Positions 1 through 6,262 are shown, counted from the stretch's first letter. The stretch is 10,157 nt of DNA from Dehalococcoidia bacterium UBA1152 (GCA_002311285.1 DBZU01000011.1:43704-53860), one strand, 5' to 3'. The notes: generated by a model from the sequence alone, not told the origin. Translations and numbers: made by a program.

Positions 1-349
1 TGGAGTTCACTATGCATTTGAAGCCATTGGATTGGTTCCTGAACCATTTGTGCAGGTGATCCATTCTATTCGTAGCAGGGGCTTGGCTGTTTGGGTTGGC
101 CATGCTCCTTTGGAAACACCAGTGACAATAGATGCTCGTGATCTTATGTGGGAAAAACGTGTGATGGGATCTATGTACGGTAGTGCTCGGCCTCATATTG
201 ATTTTGGTCGACTAATATCCTTATACAAATCCGGTCAGCTTAAGTTAGATGAATTGATTACACGTAGCTTTCCTATTGAAGAGGTGAATACTGCTTTTAA
301 AGTTCTTGGAGAGGGTAAAGTTGCGCGAAGCGTGCTTACTTTCGATTAG
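1..349 (+). CDS. Zinc-type alcohol dehydrogenase (MDR superfamily), C-terminal fragment cut by window edge
   Basis: The open frame is already running at base 2 and ends at TAG 347-349, so about 115 C-terminal residues are visible and the true start lies outside the window. The visible part begins with GVHYAFEAIG, which matches the end of the Rossmann NAD(P)-binding domain of medium-chain dehydrogenases. It continues through a strand like GLAVWVGHAP, then KRVMGSMYGS, a segment resembling DFGRLISLYKSGQLKLDELI, and the closing pattern EEVNTAFKVLGEGKVARSV. These are typical of the C-terminal third of zinc-dependent alcohol dehydrogenases, which oxidise alcohols using a nicotinamide cofactor. The catalytic zinc ligands would lie upstream and cannot be checked, so the substrate is unknown. 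A 51-base gap separates it from the next gene on the same strand, and the two could be co-transcribed. The family call is fairly secure; the specific enzyme is not. Confidence 0.8.
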   Translation, partial: GVHYAFEAIGLVPEPFVQVIHSIRSRGLAVWVGHAPLETPVTIDARDLMWEKRVMGSMYGSARPHIDFGRLISLYKSGQLKLDELITRSFPIEEVNTAFKVLGEGKVARSVLTFD

Positions 350-384
350 TTATGAAGTATAAATTGAAACAAAGAACAAAATTC

Positions 385-391
385 AAGGCGG
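385..391 (+). promoter_or_regulatory. Ribosome binding site deciding the TTG start of the LLM oxidoreductase
   Basis: AAGGCGG lies nine bases before TTG 401. It is the only Shine-Dalgarno-like stretch in the 51-base gap, and it supports a TTG start here because the conserved N-terminal strand (KFGNWLFPIS) begins directly after it. Confidence 0.55.
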
Positions 392-400
392 TTTTGAACA

Positions 401-1435
401 TTGAAATTTGGTAATTGGCTCTTTCCTATAAGCCTGTCCCAATTAGATGATGGGCGATTAATAGTTGAAACATTGGATGAAGCAAAACTCTGTGAGAAGA
501 ATGGATTTCATTCAGTGTGGTTAAATGAACACCATTTTGATGGAACATCTGTTTTTGCGGACCCTGTTACATTTGCAGCCGCAATTGCAGCATGTACCAA
601 AACAATAAAAATTGGCTTTGCCGTCTTGCAAATTGCCCTTCATCACCCAGCTCGACTTGCAGCGCAATGCGCGCTCATTGACCAGCTTACACAAGGCAGA
701 TTAATTGTTGGGATAGGCAGAGGGTCGGTGGCAAATCATTATGAATATGAGGCCTTTGATGTATCAATGGAAATGGGAGCAGGAGCTTTAGAAGAAGCTG
801 AGGATTTACTGATAAGAGCCTGGACTCAAGAAAACATAGTTCATGAAGGAAAGTATTGGAAAACTAAGTTTTCACAAATAAGACCAGTGACTTACTCCAA
901 GCCACATCCTCCAATAATACGTTCTGCAATTAGTGATAGAAGTGTAGAGAATTTAGCTGGTTTGTGCCGGCCGTTTCTTACTGCCGCAGGCAACCCAGCT
1001 GAAATTGATCGAAAATTGTCGTTATACCGTAATGCAGCAACTAAATCTGGACATAAGCAATCGGCGATTGAGTCGGCCATTAGACAAATTTGGTTTACCA
1101 CCGATATCGTTGTTGCTGATAATAGCAACGATGCAAAGGAAATAGCTCAAAAATATTTACCTATTGAGCAGAAATTCATTAGTGATGCTAGAGTAAAGTT
1201 GAATTCAGCTGAATGGGTAAATTCAAAAGAAGGCCAAGGCCATCTTAAACATGAGACTTTGGAAGATGGCTTTATATATGGGTCCGTCGATAAGGTATCC
1301 AATCAAATTACTAAGCTAAAGGATGTCGGGGTTAATAACTTAATGTTGAAAGTAAATACCGGGCAAATGGAGTATTCGATTATCAAGAAAACAATAGAGT
1401 TGTTAGGAGAGAAAATAATACCTCGGTTCTCCTAA
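401..1435 (+). CDS. LLM-class (luciferase-like) flavin-dependent oxidoreductase
   Basis: This is a 344-residue protein of the bacterial luciferase-like superfamily, a TIM-barrel fold that uses reduced flavin (FMNH2 or F420) to oxidise small organic substrates. Visible family signatures are SVWLNEHHF around residues 38-46, HHPARLAAQ around 81-89, and IDQLTQGRLIVGIGRG around 93-108. The last matches the usual LDxLSxGRxxxGxGxG block. The length fits the family's usual 320-380 residues. The start is TTG at 401, supported by AAGGCGG at 385-391, nine bases upstream; no ATG lies near. It follows a dehydrogenase on the same strand, and the pair could act in degradation of organic compounds, but that is inference. 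It ends 13 bases before the convergent HIT gene. The substrate cannot be told from sequence. Many paralogues of this family are known in SAR202 Chloroflexota. Confidence 0.88.
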   Translation: MKFGNWLFPISLSQLDDGRLIVETLDEAKLCEKNGFHSVWLNEHHFDGTSVFADPVTFAAAIAACTKTIKIGFAVLQIALHHPARLAAQCALIDQLTQGRLIVGIGRGSVANHYEYEAFDVSMEMGAGALEEAEDLLIRAWTQENIVHEGKYWKTKFSQIRPVTYSKPHPPIIRSAISDRSVENLAGLCRPFLTAAGNPAEIDRKLSLYRNAATKSGHKQSAIESAIRQIWFTTDIVVADNSNDAKEIAQKYLPIEQKFISDARVKLNSAEWVNSKEGQGHLKHETLEDGFIYGSVDKVSNQITKLKDVGVNNLMLKVNTGQMEYSIIKKTIELLGEKIIPRFS

Positions 1436-1448
1436 AAACCATTAGGCA

Positions 1449-1793
1449 TTAGTCCCGATTCACATAAAACCCTAAACGTTGGCCGCCCAATAAATGCAGA
1501 TGTCCGTGTTGCTGTGTTTGAAGTCCGTCGAGTCCGAAATTTGATAGCAAGCGATATCCATCTGGGCACATTTTCTCACCAAGATCTACGGCCATTTTGG
1601 CAATTTTTGGAAATAGGATTGAATCAGCCCATAGTTGTTTTTGAGAAATATGTTGTTTTGGAACAAACAGAATCATGACAGGCACCCAATCTAATATGTT
1701 GTCAAATACAGTTATTTCTGCATCTTGATAATAGATATTTCCAGGTGATTGACCGTTTGAAACTTCACACAAAATGCATAATTTAGTTTTCAT
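1449..1793 (-). CDS. HIT-family (histidine triad) nucleotide-binding protein
   Basis: This 114-residue protein ends in a histidine triad: H96-G-H98-L-H100-L-L, followed by GGQRLGFYV. It resembles the HxHxHxx-GG-R-xG end of HINT-type proteins, which are nucleotide hydrolases or transferases acting on phosphoramidates or dinucleotides. H98 or H100 would be in the catalytic triad. The N-terminal C6-x2-C9 pair, with H48 and H96, could form the structural zinc site seen in many HIT proteins. FVPKQHI at 43-49 matches the usual strand before the central helix. The glycine after the first triad histidine is unusual, since a hydrophobic residue is more common there. The ATG start at 1793 has no clear Shine-Dalgarno sequence. 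It lies 79 bases downstream of the AAA+ gene on the same strand, so it may be the last gene of the rplI-dnaB operon or have its own promoter. The substrate is unknown. Confidence 0.8.
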   Translation of the reverse strand: MKTKLCILCEVSNGQSPGNIYYQDAEITVFDNILDWVPVMILFVPKQHISQKQLWADSILFPKIAKMAVDLGEKMCPDGYRLLSNFGLDGLQTQQHGHLHLLGGQRLGFYVNRD

Positions 1794-1872
1794 ATTATTG
1801 AATAGCTACTGATATAGTCCATAGTGCTTTGTGATTTGATATGGGAAAGAGTTTGGTTAAAATCTTAGCTTG

Positions 1873-3231
1873 CTATTGAGTATCCCTGCGCCTGAAATCG
1901 GTGCCAACAATTGTCAGAACATAACCAATCGCCTTGTCTGCGGCACGAGATCTGATCGGGCCCAGTTCACCAGTAAAGTCATCCAATGTAGTTATAATCG
2001 TAGGTAGTTTCAGATTATGGCGATGCACTAAAATCTGGTAAAGTTTTTCTTCAGCCCAAGGACCGCCTCTTTCTTGACCGAGATCATCTAATATTAATAC
2101 TCCGGCGTTTCTAATTCTTTCAAAAATCTCATCGTATCTGATAGCGCTATTGGGAGTATAGCTACTGCGTAGGTAGTCTAGTAGGTCTGGCACGAAGGCA
2201 AAAAACACATCATCACCTGAGCGAATTCGTTGCCCTCCAATTGCCACTGCAAGGTGCGTCTTACCAACGCCAGTTGAACCCGATAAAGTAAGCCATCCGT
2301 CCGGGTAAGAGGCGTATGTTTTACTAACTTCCAGGGCTAGTTTTAAACTCGCTTTTTCTTTTGAATTCAATCCCTTGCTATTTGTCACAAATAAGTCCAT
2401 GGTCATCCTGTCTTGTAGGTCTTTTGGAATGATCCCCAGGCCAAACCCTATGTCTGAAGGTTTAAGTCTAATAATTTTAGACAAAGGTTTAGTTTGTAAC
2501 CTAGATCTGATATACGAATCCAATGAACTTAACTCTTGAGAGGTGGCAATTACAGTCGGTAACTCTGCGTTAAACCTATGATTCAAAATTTGTTGTAGTT
2601 TTTCAAGAGCCCACGGAGTTGGATAAGAACTTCCTAAATCATCAAGCACAAGAAGCGGAGTGTTGCGAACACGATCAAACATTTCACTATAAGTGTATGA
2701 GCTGTTTGGAGCAAAACTGCTTCTTAAATGGTCCATTAAATCTGGCACATCCATGTAAATTGCTATATGTCCATTTGCGATACATTGATTTGCTATCGAG
2801 GCTGCTAGATGAGTTTTACCCGAACCGTGTGGGCCTACCAATACTAACCACCCGCGGGGCGAAGTTGCGAATTCTATTGCTTGATCCTTAGCAATTTTAA
2901 AAAGAGACTGAATGTCAGGGACGTTAGAAAATTCAGGGACAAAAGATTCAAAATTAAATCTCACAAGGTACCCTAAATTACTGTAACGGATTAACTGTGA
3001 ATTATCTTTTTCATCTAGTTGGCTTTGCTGGCAATCACAAATTACGAATTTCCCAAACTCAGGATGATCTATAGGAACATCATCTGTAAACCAACCTAAA
3101 TCACCACATCTTTGACAATCACTATCTACCGATTGAAGTTCTATAGATTCGTTTTTTGGGTCGCCGTGGCGTCTAGTACCTTGAGTTTGTTCCTTGTCCG
3201 ACTTCTTTAATATGTCTCCGAGTTTGTCCAC
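1873..3231 (-). CDS. DnaC/DnaI/IstB-like helicase-loader ATPase with two tandem AAA+ domains
   Basis: A 452-residue protein if started at GTG 3231. It begins with a Cys cluster typical of DnaI-like loaders (C39-x2-C42-GDLGW, then C65-x-C67), probably a zinc knuckle. Two AAA+ domains follow. The first has Walker A GPHGSGKT (133-140), Walker B LLVLDDLG (193-200) and IRSRL. The second has Walker A GSTGVGKT (318-325), Walker B VLILDDLG (378-385) and IRSRA. The domains align without gaps at a 185-residue offset, with about 55% identity over 106 residues counted by hand. Loaders of this family open DnaB rings onto DNA, and dnaB and a DnaD gene sit directly upstream. Ordinary DnaC and DnaI have one AAA+ domain. 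The frame is open to 3321, but AGGAG five bases before GTG 3231 is the best start signal; ATG 3252 is the alternative. The gene overlaps the end of the DnaD gene by 59 bases. An IstB transposition role is unlikely because no transposase is near. Confidence 0.85.
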   Translation of the reverse strand: MDKLGDILKKSDKEQTQGTRRHGDPKNESIELQSVDSDCQRCGDLGWFTDDVPIDHPEFGKFVICDCQQSQLDEKDNSQLIRYSNLGYLVRFNFESFVPEFSNVPDIQSLFKIAKDQAIEFATSPRGWLVLVGPHGSGKTHLAASIANQCIANGHIAIYMDVPDLMDHLRSSFAPNSSYTYSEMFDRVRNTPLLVLDDLGSSYPTPWALEKLQQILNHRFNAELPTVIATSQELSSLDSYIRSRLQTKPLSKIIRLKPSDIGFGLGIIPKDLQDRMTMDLFVTNSKGLNSKEKASLKLALEVSKTYASYPDGWLTLSGSTGVGKTHLAVAIGGQRIRSGDDVFFAFVPDLLDYLRSSYTPNSAIRYDEIFERIRNAGVLILDDLGQERGGPWAEEKLYQILVHRHNLKLPTIITTLDDFTGELGPIRSRAADKAIGYVLTIVGTDFRRRDTQ

Positions 3232-3880
3232 TTCTTCTCCTATTAGGGTCATCTCTGTATGCGCGACCTTTTGAATTCCAATTCTCAAGTATGCTTTGTA
3301 TGTATCGCCATGAACGTGCATTGTTTAATACTGCTTCACGGAAAGCATCGTGGATCCATTCGGCCGGATATGCTTTTTGTGCGTGTTTTAGTTCTTCGGT
3401 TATAAAAGGGCTTAATGCGCCAATGTTGTTTTCGTATAAAGAAAAAATATTTTCTCGATCATTATTATTTTCGATGATATCGAACGTGGTAGCCTGACCA
3501 TCCTTAATTATTCTTTTGATAATCATTTCAGCATCAAACGAATTTAGAACCAATATCTGGATATTATCTGGATCATCCGATGAAGCCCTAAGAATAGTTC
3601 CTCTTGCCACACATTTATTTAAAGCGTGGAAAATATCATCTGTGCTTCCAACCACTGCCTGTAGCACTTCGTCAGACATTAACTGGTTTTGATTAATCCA
3701 TTTAGGTTTTTGGTTTCTAGTATGCAGTAAATTTATAAAGCGTAATAAACAGACCAGTTCATCATAGTCGGAGATTTCTTTAAGCATTGACCCAAGTAAA
3801 GGGCTAGGTACAGGAGTAAAATTGACTCCTTTTGGAAAAATCGGCTCGTTATGGTGTTTGTCTGCAATTTTGTTTTTCAA
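3173..3880 (-). CDS. DnaD-domain primosome protein
   Basis: A 235-residue protein with a C-terminal DnaD-like domain (the DnaB_2 family) at about residues 145-201. The diagnostic stretch begins IFSLYENNIGALSPFITEEL and ends with YPAEWIHDAF and a helix containing SWRYIQSILENW, which fits the family's YxxxIxxILxxW end. The N-terminal 20-75 region (FTPVPSPLL, then DELVCLLRFINLLH) resembles the winged-helix part of DnaD-type proteins in Chloroflexota. The last 30 residues are a basic tail. These proteins remodel DNA and help bring the helicase and its loader to it. The start is TTG 3880, the only usable codon between the in-frame stop of dnaB and the conserved N-terminus; no Shine-Dalgarno sequence is visible. 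It lies 30 bases after dnaB, and the following AAA+ gene overlaps its end. Confidence 0.82.
   Translation of the reverse strand: MKNKIADKHHNEPIFPKGVNFTPVPSPLLGSMLKEISDYDELVCLLRFINLLHTRNQKPKWINQNQLMSDEVLQAVVGSTDDIFHALNKCVARGTILRASSDDPDNIQILVLNSFDAEMIIKRIIKDGQATTFDIIENNNDRENIFSLYENNIGALSPFITEELKHAQKAYPAEWIHDAFREAVLNNARSWRYIQSILENWNSKGRAYRDDPNRRRSGQTRRHIKEVGQGTNSRY
3237..3241 (-). promoter_or_regulatory. Ribosome binding site supporting the GTG start of the double-AAA+ gene
   Basis: On the minus strand AGGAG lies five bases before GTG 3231. ATG 3252 has only AAGGT about 13 bases upstream, and the most distal open start, 3321, lies deep inside the DnaD gene. The signal sits within the 3' end of the DnaD gene, which would suit translational coupling. 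Confidence 0.5.
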
Positions 3881-3910
3881 TTGATTATCACTTGAGAAAT
3901 TACTGTCTGT

Positions 3911-5287
3911 TTATACTAACTCCCTAGATCGAGATCTTCTTTCTAGACTTTCAAATTTAACTAATTCCTTGCGGAAATACAATGGCACAGCTCCGGTTGG
4001 GCCATTTCGATGTTTAGCAATAAGGATTTCGGCTATATTTTCCGGGTAAGGACGTGAAGGTTCTCTCCTTTCCCAGTCTTCTCTCGTGGTGTAGTGGTCC
4101 TCTCTATAGATAAAAGCGACCACATCAGCGTCTTGTTCGATACTTCCACTCTCTCTAAGATCAGACAATATAGGTCGATGTGAGGGTCGATGTTCGGGTG
4201 CACGGCTTAATTGAGACAAAGCCAGTACAGGAACATTTAGATCTCTAGCGAGCGCTTTCAGTGATCTAGAAATTTCGCCCATTTCTTGAGTCCTATTGTC
4301 AGATCGTCTATTGATGTCACCCATCAGTTGCATATAGTCAACAATTATTAAATCCAACCCCCTTTCTGCTTGTAATCGTTTAGCTTTACCACGAATTTCG
4401 ATGGTGCCTTGTATCGGGGTGTCATCCATATATATAGGTAGTTCAGATAATACTCCAATAGCATCAAGAACTCTTTTTTCCTCTGACTCACTTAGGACAC
4501 CCAAGCGAAGCCTATGGCTATCGACTGCTGCTTCAGCTGAAAGTAGACGGTTGCCTATTTGTTCTGCACTCATCTCTAAACTAAAAATCCCAGTTCTTAT
4601 TCTTTTTTCTGCTGCATTTCTAGCAATATTAAAAGCCAAGCTGCTTTTTCCTAGACTTGGCCTAGCTGCTAAAACGATTAAATCTGATCTTGACAATCCA
4701 TTACCTAGAAGTTTATCTAAATCCGGAAAGCCTGTTTGTATTGGAGTAAGATTTGCATCATCAAAGTCAATGCTGGCCGTTTGTTCCATATATTCGTCTA
4801 ATATGGTTCGAATATGCTGAAAGTCGCCTGCAGCCCTGTTAGAGCGAATTCCATAAAGAAGTGTTTCTGCATCTCTTAAAGACACATCGACATCTGATGA
4901 CCCTTCATATCCAATCGTCGCGATATCTCCAGCAACAGAAATTAAATGGCGCATAACGGCTGATGTTTGAACAATTTTAGCGTAGTGTTCGATATGCACT
5001 GACGTAGGAACAGTTCGTACTAGTTGGCCTAGGTAATTAGATCCACCAACTTCATCTAACATTTCCTTTAGGGATAATTCGTGGGCAACTGTAACTTGGT
5101 TGATCGCTTCGCCTCGATCAAATAAAGCTATAAAAGCTTCATAGCATGATCGAGTTCTAGCCAGGTAAAAATCTTCAGCCCTTAAGAAAGATGATATTTG
5201 TGTCAGAGATGTGGAGTCAATGAGAACTGCGCCGATGACAGCTTCTTCGGCGTCTGCGTCATGTGGGAGCAATCTCTCCGCGTACAA
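3911..5287 (-). CDS. dnaB: Replicative DNA helicase DnaB
   Basis: A 458-residue protein of normal length for DnaB, the hexameric ATP-driven helicase that unwinds DNA 5' to 3' at the replication fork. The N-terminal domain starts RLLPHDADAEEAVIGAVLID (residues 5-24), close to the usual LPPHDxEAExxVLG. The RecA-like C-terminal domain has Walker A ARPSLGKS (208-215), SLEMS (236-240), Walker B DLIIVDYMQLM (312-322), and the signature SQLSR (358-362) followed by RPILSDLRESGSIEQDADVV (371-390). No intein interrupts it. The start is TTG 5287, nine bases after the rplI stop. GAGG lies 13 bases upstream, so the start signal is weak, but the conserved N-terminus begins only five codons later. The rplI-dnaB order is common in bacteria, and the loader-type genes downstream complete a helicase-loading set. 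Confidence 0.96.
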   Translation of the reverse strand: MYAERLLPHDADAEEAVIGAVLIDSTSLTQISSFLRAEDFYLARTRSCYEAFIALFDRGEAINQVTVAHELSLKEMLDEVGGSNYLGQLVRTVPTSVHIEHYAKIVQTSAVMRHLISVAGDIATIGYEGSSDVDVSLRDAETLLYGIRSNRAAGDFQHIRTILDEYMEQTASIDFDDANLTPIQTGFPDLDKLLGNGLSRSDLIVLAARPSLGKSSLAFNIARNAAEKRIRTGIFSLEMSAEQIGNRLLSAEAAVDSHRLRLGVLSESEEKRVLDAIGVLSELPIYMDDTPIQGTIEIRGKAKRLQAERGLDLIIVDYMQLMGDINRRSDNRTQEMGEISRSLKALARDLNVPVLALSQLSRAPEHRPSHRPILSDLRESGSIEQDADVVAFIYREDHYTTREDWERREPSRPYPENIAEILIAKHRNGPTGAVPLYFRKELVKFESLERRSRSRELV

Positions 5288-5296
5288 ATCTAAAAA

Positions 5297-5980
5297 TTAA
5301 CCTCGGGCTGTTGTCTCGTTCACTTTATCTTCTGTGTCCGAGTCTATACTTGAATCACTTTCCGTCCCATCTTGATCTGGCGTCTCATCGTCCGGTGGAG
5401 TGGCGGAATCATTTATTAATTCCAACTCTGAATCATCGCCATCACTTATTTCAGTTTCTAACTCAACTTGACTTTCTTGTTCGTCAGACACGACTTCTTT
5501 TTCCAGTTGAATTAGAAACTCTTCTGCATCAACGTCCGTAGGATGTACTAGGAGGTGAATATTAGCCTTAACTTCTGAATGTAATTTTATTGTGGCAGTA
5601 TAAGAACCGACATCTCTTATAGATTCTGGAATTGAAATAAGCTTTCTATCAATATTTGTGCCTAATAATTCAGATAGTTTTGTAGAAACTATCGTATTAG
5701 TTACTGACCCATAAAGCCGACCGCCTTTTCCCGATCTCATTTCAAGATCTAGTCTTATGCCGGATAACTTCTCTGCCAGTATATTCACATCATCAAGCTT
5801 CCTGGCTCTGTCCTTCTCAGCTTGCTTTTGAATTTTATCCAACCTTTGTAATGAATCATGGGTTGCAGCGACAGCGAGGTTTTGGGGTATTAGATAATTA
5901 CGAGCAAATCCAGGCTTCACGTCTTTTACTTCACCCCCCTGCGCTACCCCATCTAAATCTTCAAGAAAAACCACTTTCAT
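5297..5980 (-). CDS. rplI: 50S ribosomal protein L9 with a long acidic C-terminal tail
   Basis: A 227-residue protein. The first 148 residues are ordinary L9, which binds 23S rRNA near the L1 stalk. The N-terminal rRNA-binding domain reads MKVVFLEDLDGVAQGGEVKD, followed by VKPGFARNYLIPQNLA; then come the long connecting helix (about 42-74) and the C-terminal domain with RSGKGGRLYGSVT. The remaining 79 residues are an acidic, low-complexity tail with about 30 Asp/Glu against 3 Lys/Arg, also rich in Ser and Thr. Typical L9 ends near residue 150. The open frame reaches TTG 5986, but ATG 5980 is preferred: it gives the canonical MKVVFLEDL start and has AGGA seven bases upstream. It is the first gene of the minus-strand operon and faces the divergent promoter region. 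Confidence 0.95.
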   Translation of the reverse strand: MKVVFLEDLDGVAQGGEVKDVKPGFARNYLIPQNLAVAATHDSLQRLDKIQKQAEKDRARKLDDVNILAEKLSGIRLDLEMRSGKGGRLYGSVTNTIVSTKLSELLGTNIDRKLISIPESIRDVGSYTATIKLHSEVKANIHLLVHPTDVDAEEFLIQLEKEVVSDEQESQVELETEISDGDDSELELINDSATPPDDETPDQDGTESDSSIDSDTEDKVNETTARG

Positions 5981-5987
5981 TTGCAAT

Positions 5988-5991
5988 TCCT
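5988..5991 (-). promoter_or_regulatory. Ribosome binding site fixing the rplI start at ATG 5980
   Basis: AGGA on the minus strand lies seven bases before ATG 5980. It is too close (one base) to TTG 5986 to serve that codon, so it decides for the shorter start, which also agrees with the canonical L9 N-terminus. Confidence 0.6.
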
Positions 5992-6012
5992 AATTTTAAT
6001 TTCTCTAATTTT

Positions 6013-6020
6013 CCGGTCCG
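6013..6020. repeat. CCGGTCCG octamer, copy 1 (rplI side)
   Basis: CCGGTCCG contains the near-palindrome CGG-T-CCG. It lies 33 bases upstream of the rplI start codon and stands out as a GC-rich word in an AT-rich intergenic region. The same octamer recurs at 6186-6193 in front of rpsP. Confidence 0.35.
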
Positions 6021-6089
6021 TTTATTTGTATAAATATTTGAACAGATTATGAATTATTTTACAAAAGAGCGTAACAATTAAAGTGCGAT

Positions 6090-6118
6090 AACTTTATCAC
6101 TATACTGTGATATAAGTT
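6090..6118. promoter_or_regulatory. Imperfect inverted repeat, candidate operator in the divergent promoter region
   Basis: TATCAC (6095-6100) and GTGATA (6107-6112) form a perfect 6-base inverted repeat around a 6-base spacer, TATACT. The arms extend outward with AACTT (6090-6094) and AAGTT (6114-6118), broken only by one extra T at 6113, giving 11 paired positions per arm. No U-rich tract follows on either side, so it does not look like a terminator. Its position about 110 bases upstream of rplI and 150 bases upstream of rpsP suits a shared regulatory site. It does not match the CRP, FNR or Rex consensus that I know. Function is inference. Confidence 0.35.
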
Positions 6119-6185
6119 TATACCACAACCTTTGAACCCTTAACCGAACTATTAGCACGATATTTTAATATATATTAGACATATA

Positions 6186-6193
6186 CCGGTCCG
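6186..6193. repeat. CCGGTCCG octamer, copy 2 (rpsP side)
   Basis: This is the second, direct copy of CCGGTCCG, 173 bases from the first. It sits just upstream of the TTGACA element proposed as the rpsP -35 box, so it could be an activator or repressor site, or chance. Confidence 0.35.
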
Positions 6194-6201
6194 ATTCCTC
6201 G

Positions 6202-6231
6202 TTGACAGTTAGTTATGCCTGATACTAGACT
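6202..6231 (+). promoter_or_regulatory. Candidate sigma-70 type promoter for the rpsP operon
   Basis: A perfect -35 hexamer TTGACA (6202-6207) is followed after 18 bases by TAGACT (6226-6231), four of six matches to TATAAT. Transcription would begin near 6238, leaving a short leader of about 34 bases before GTG 6272. TATAGT at 6236-6241 is a better -10 hexamer but has no -35 at proper spacing. The prediction fits the corrected rpsP start and conflicts with a start at ATG 6215, which would lie inside the promoter. Confidence 0.45.
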
Positions 6232-6262
6232 AAATTATAGTCCACAAACTGGGATTTGTGTT

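Noticed and set aside
350..400. Small RNA or regulatory leader between the dehydrogenase and the LLM gene
   Set aside because: Only 51 bases, with nothing but a ribosome binding site; no hairpin or promoter stands out.
1431..1446. Bidirectional terminator between the convergent LLM and HIT genes (CCTAA...TTAGG)
   Set aside because: The stem is only five mostly AT pairs, overlaps the LLM stop codon and has no T-tract on either side; it is too weak to call.
2619..2891. Open frame on the plus strand inside the AAA+ gene
   Set aside because: It lies opposite the first AAA+ domain with its Walker motifs and has no recognisable product or start signal.
1873..3321. IstB transposition helper of an IS21-type element
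   Set aside because: The domain family matches, but no transposase, terminal repeats or target duplication are seen, and the neighbours are dnaB and a DnaD gene.
3881..3910. Stop-codon readthrough joining dnaB to the DnaD gene, which are in the same frame (as are khpA and rimM)
   Set aside because: Sharing a frame has a one in three chance for each pair; no readthrough context or conserved linker is visible, and separate starts explain both.
4401..4820. Open frame on the plus strand inside dnaB
   Set aside because: It is a mirror of the conserved dnaB coding sequence, with a composition and product unlike any family; the dnaB motifs on the other strand are decisive.
6090..6118. Possible replication origin with DnaA boxes near the dyad
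   Set aside because: The words TTATCAC and TGTGATA only loosely resemble TTATCCACA, no cluster of boxes is present, and dnaA, dnaN and related genes are not adjacent.
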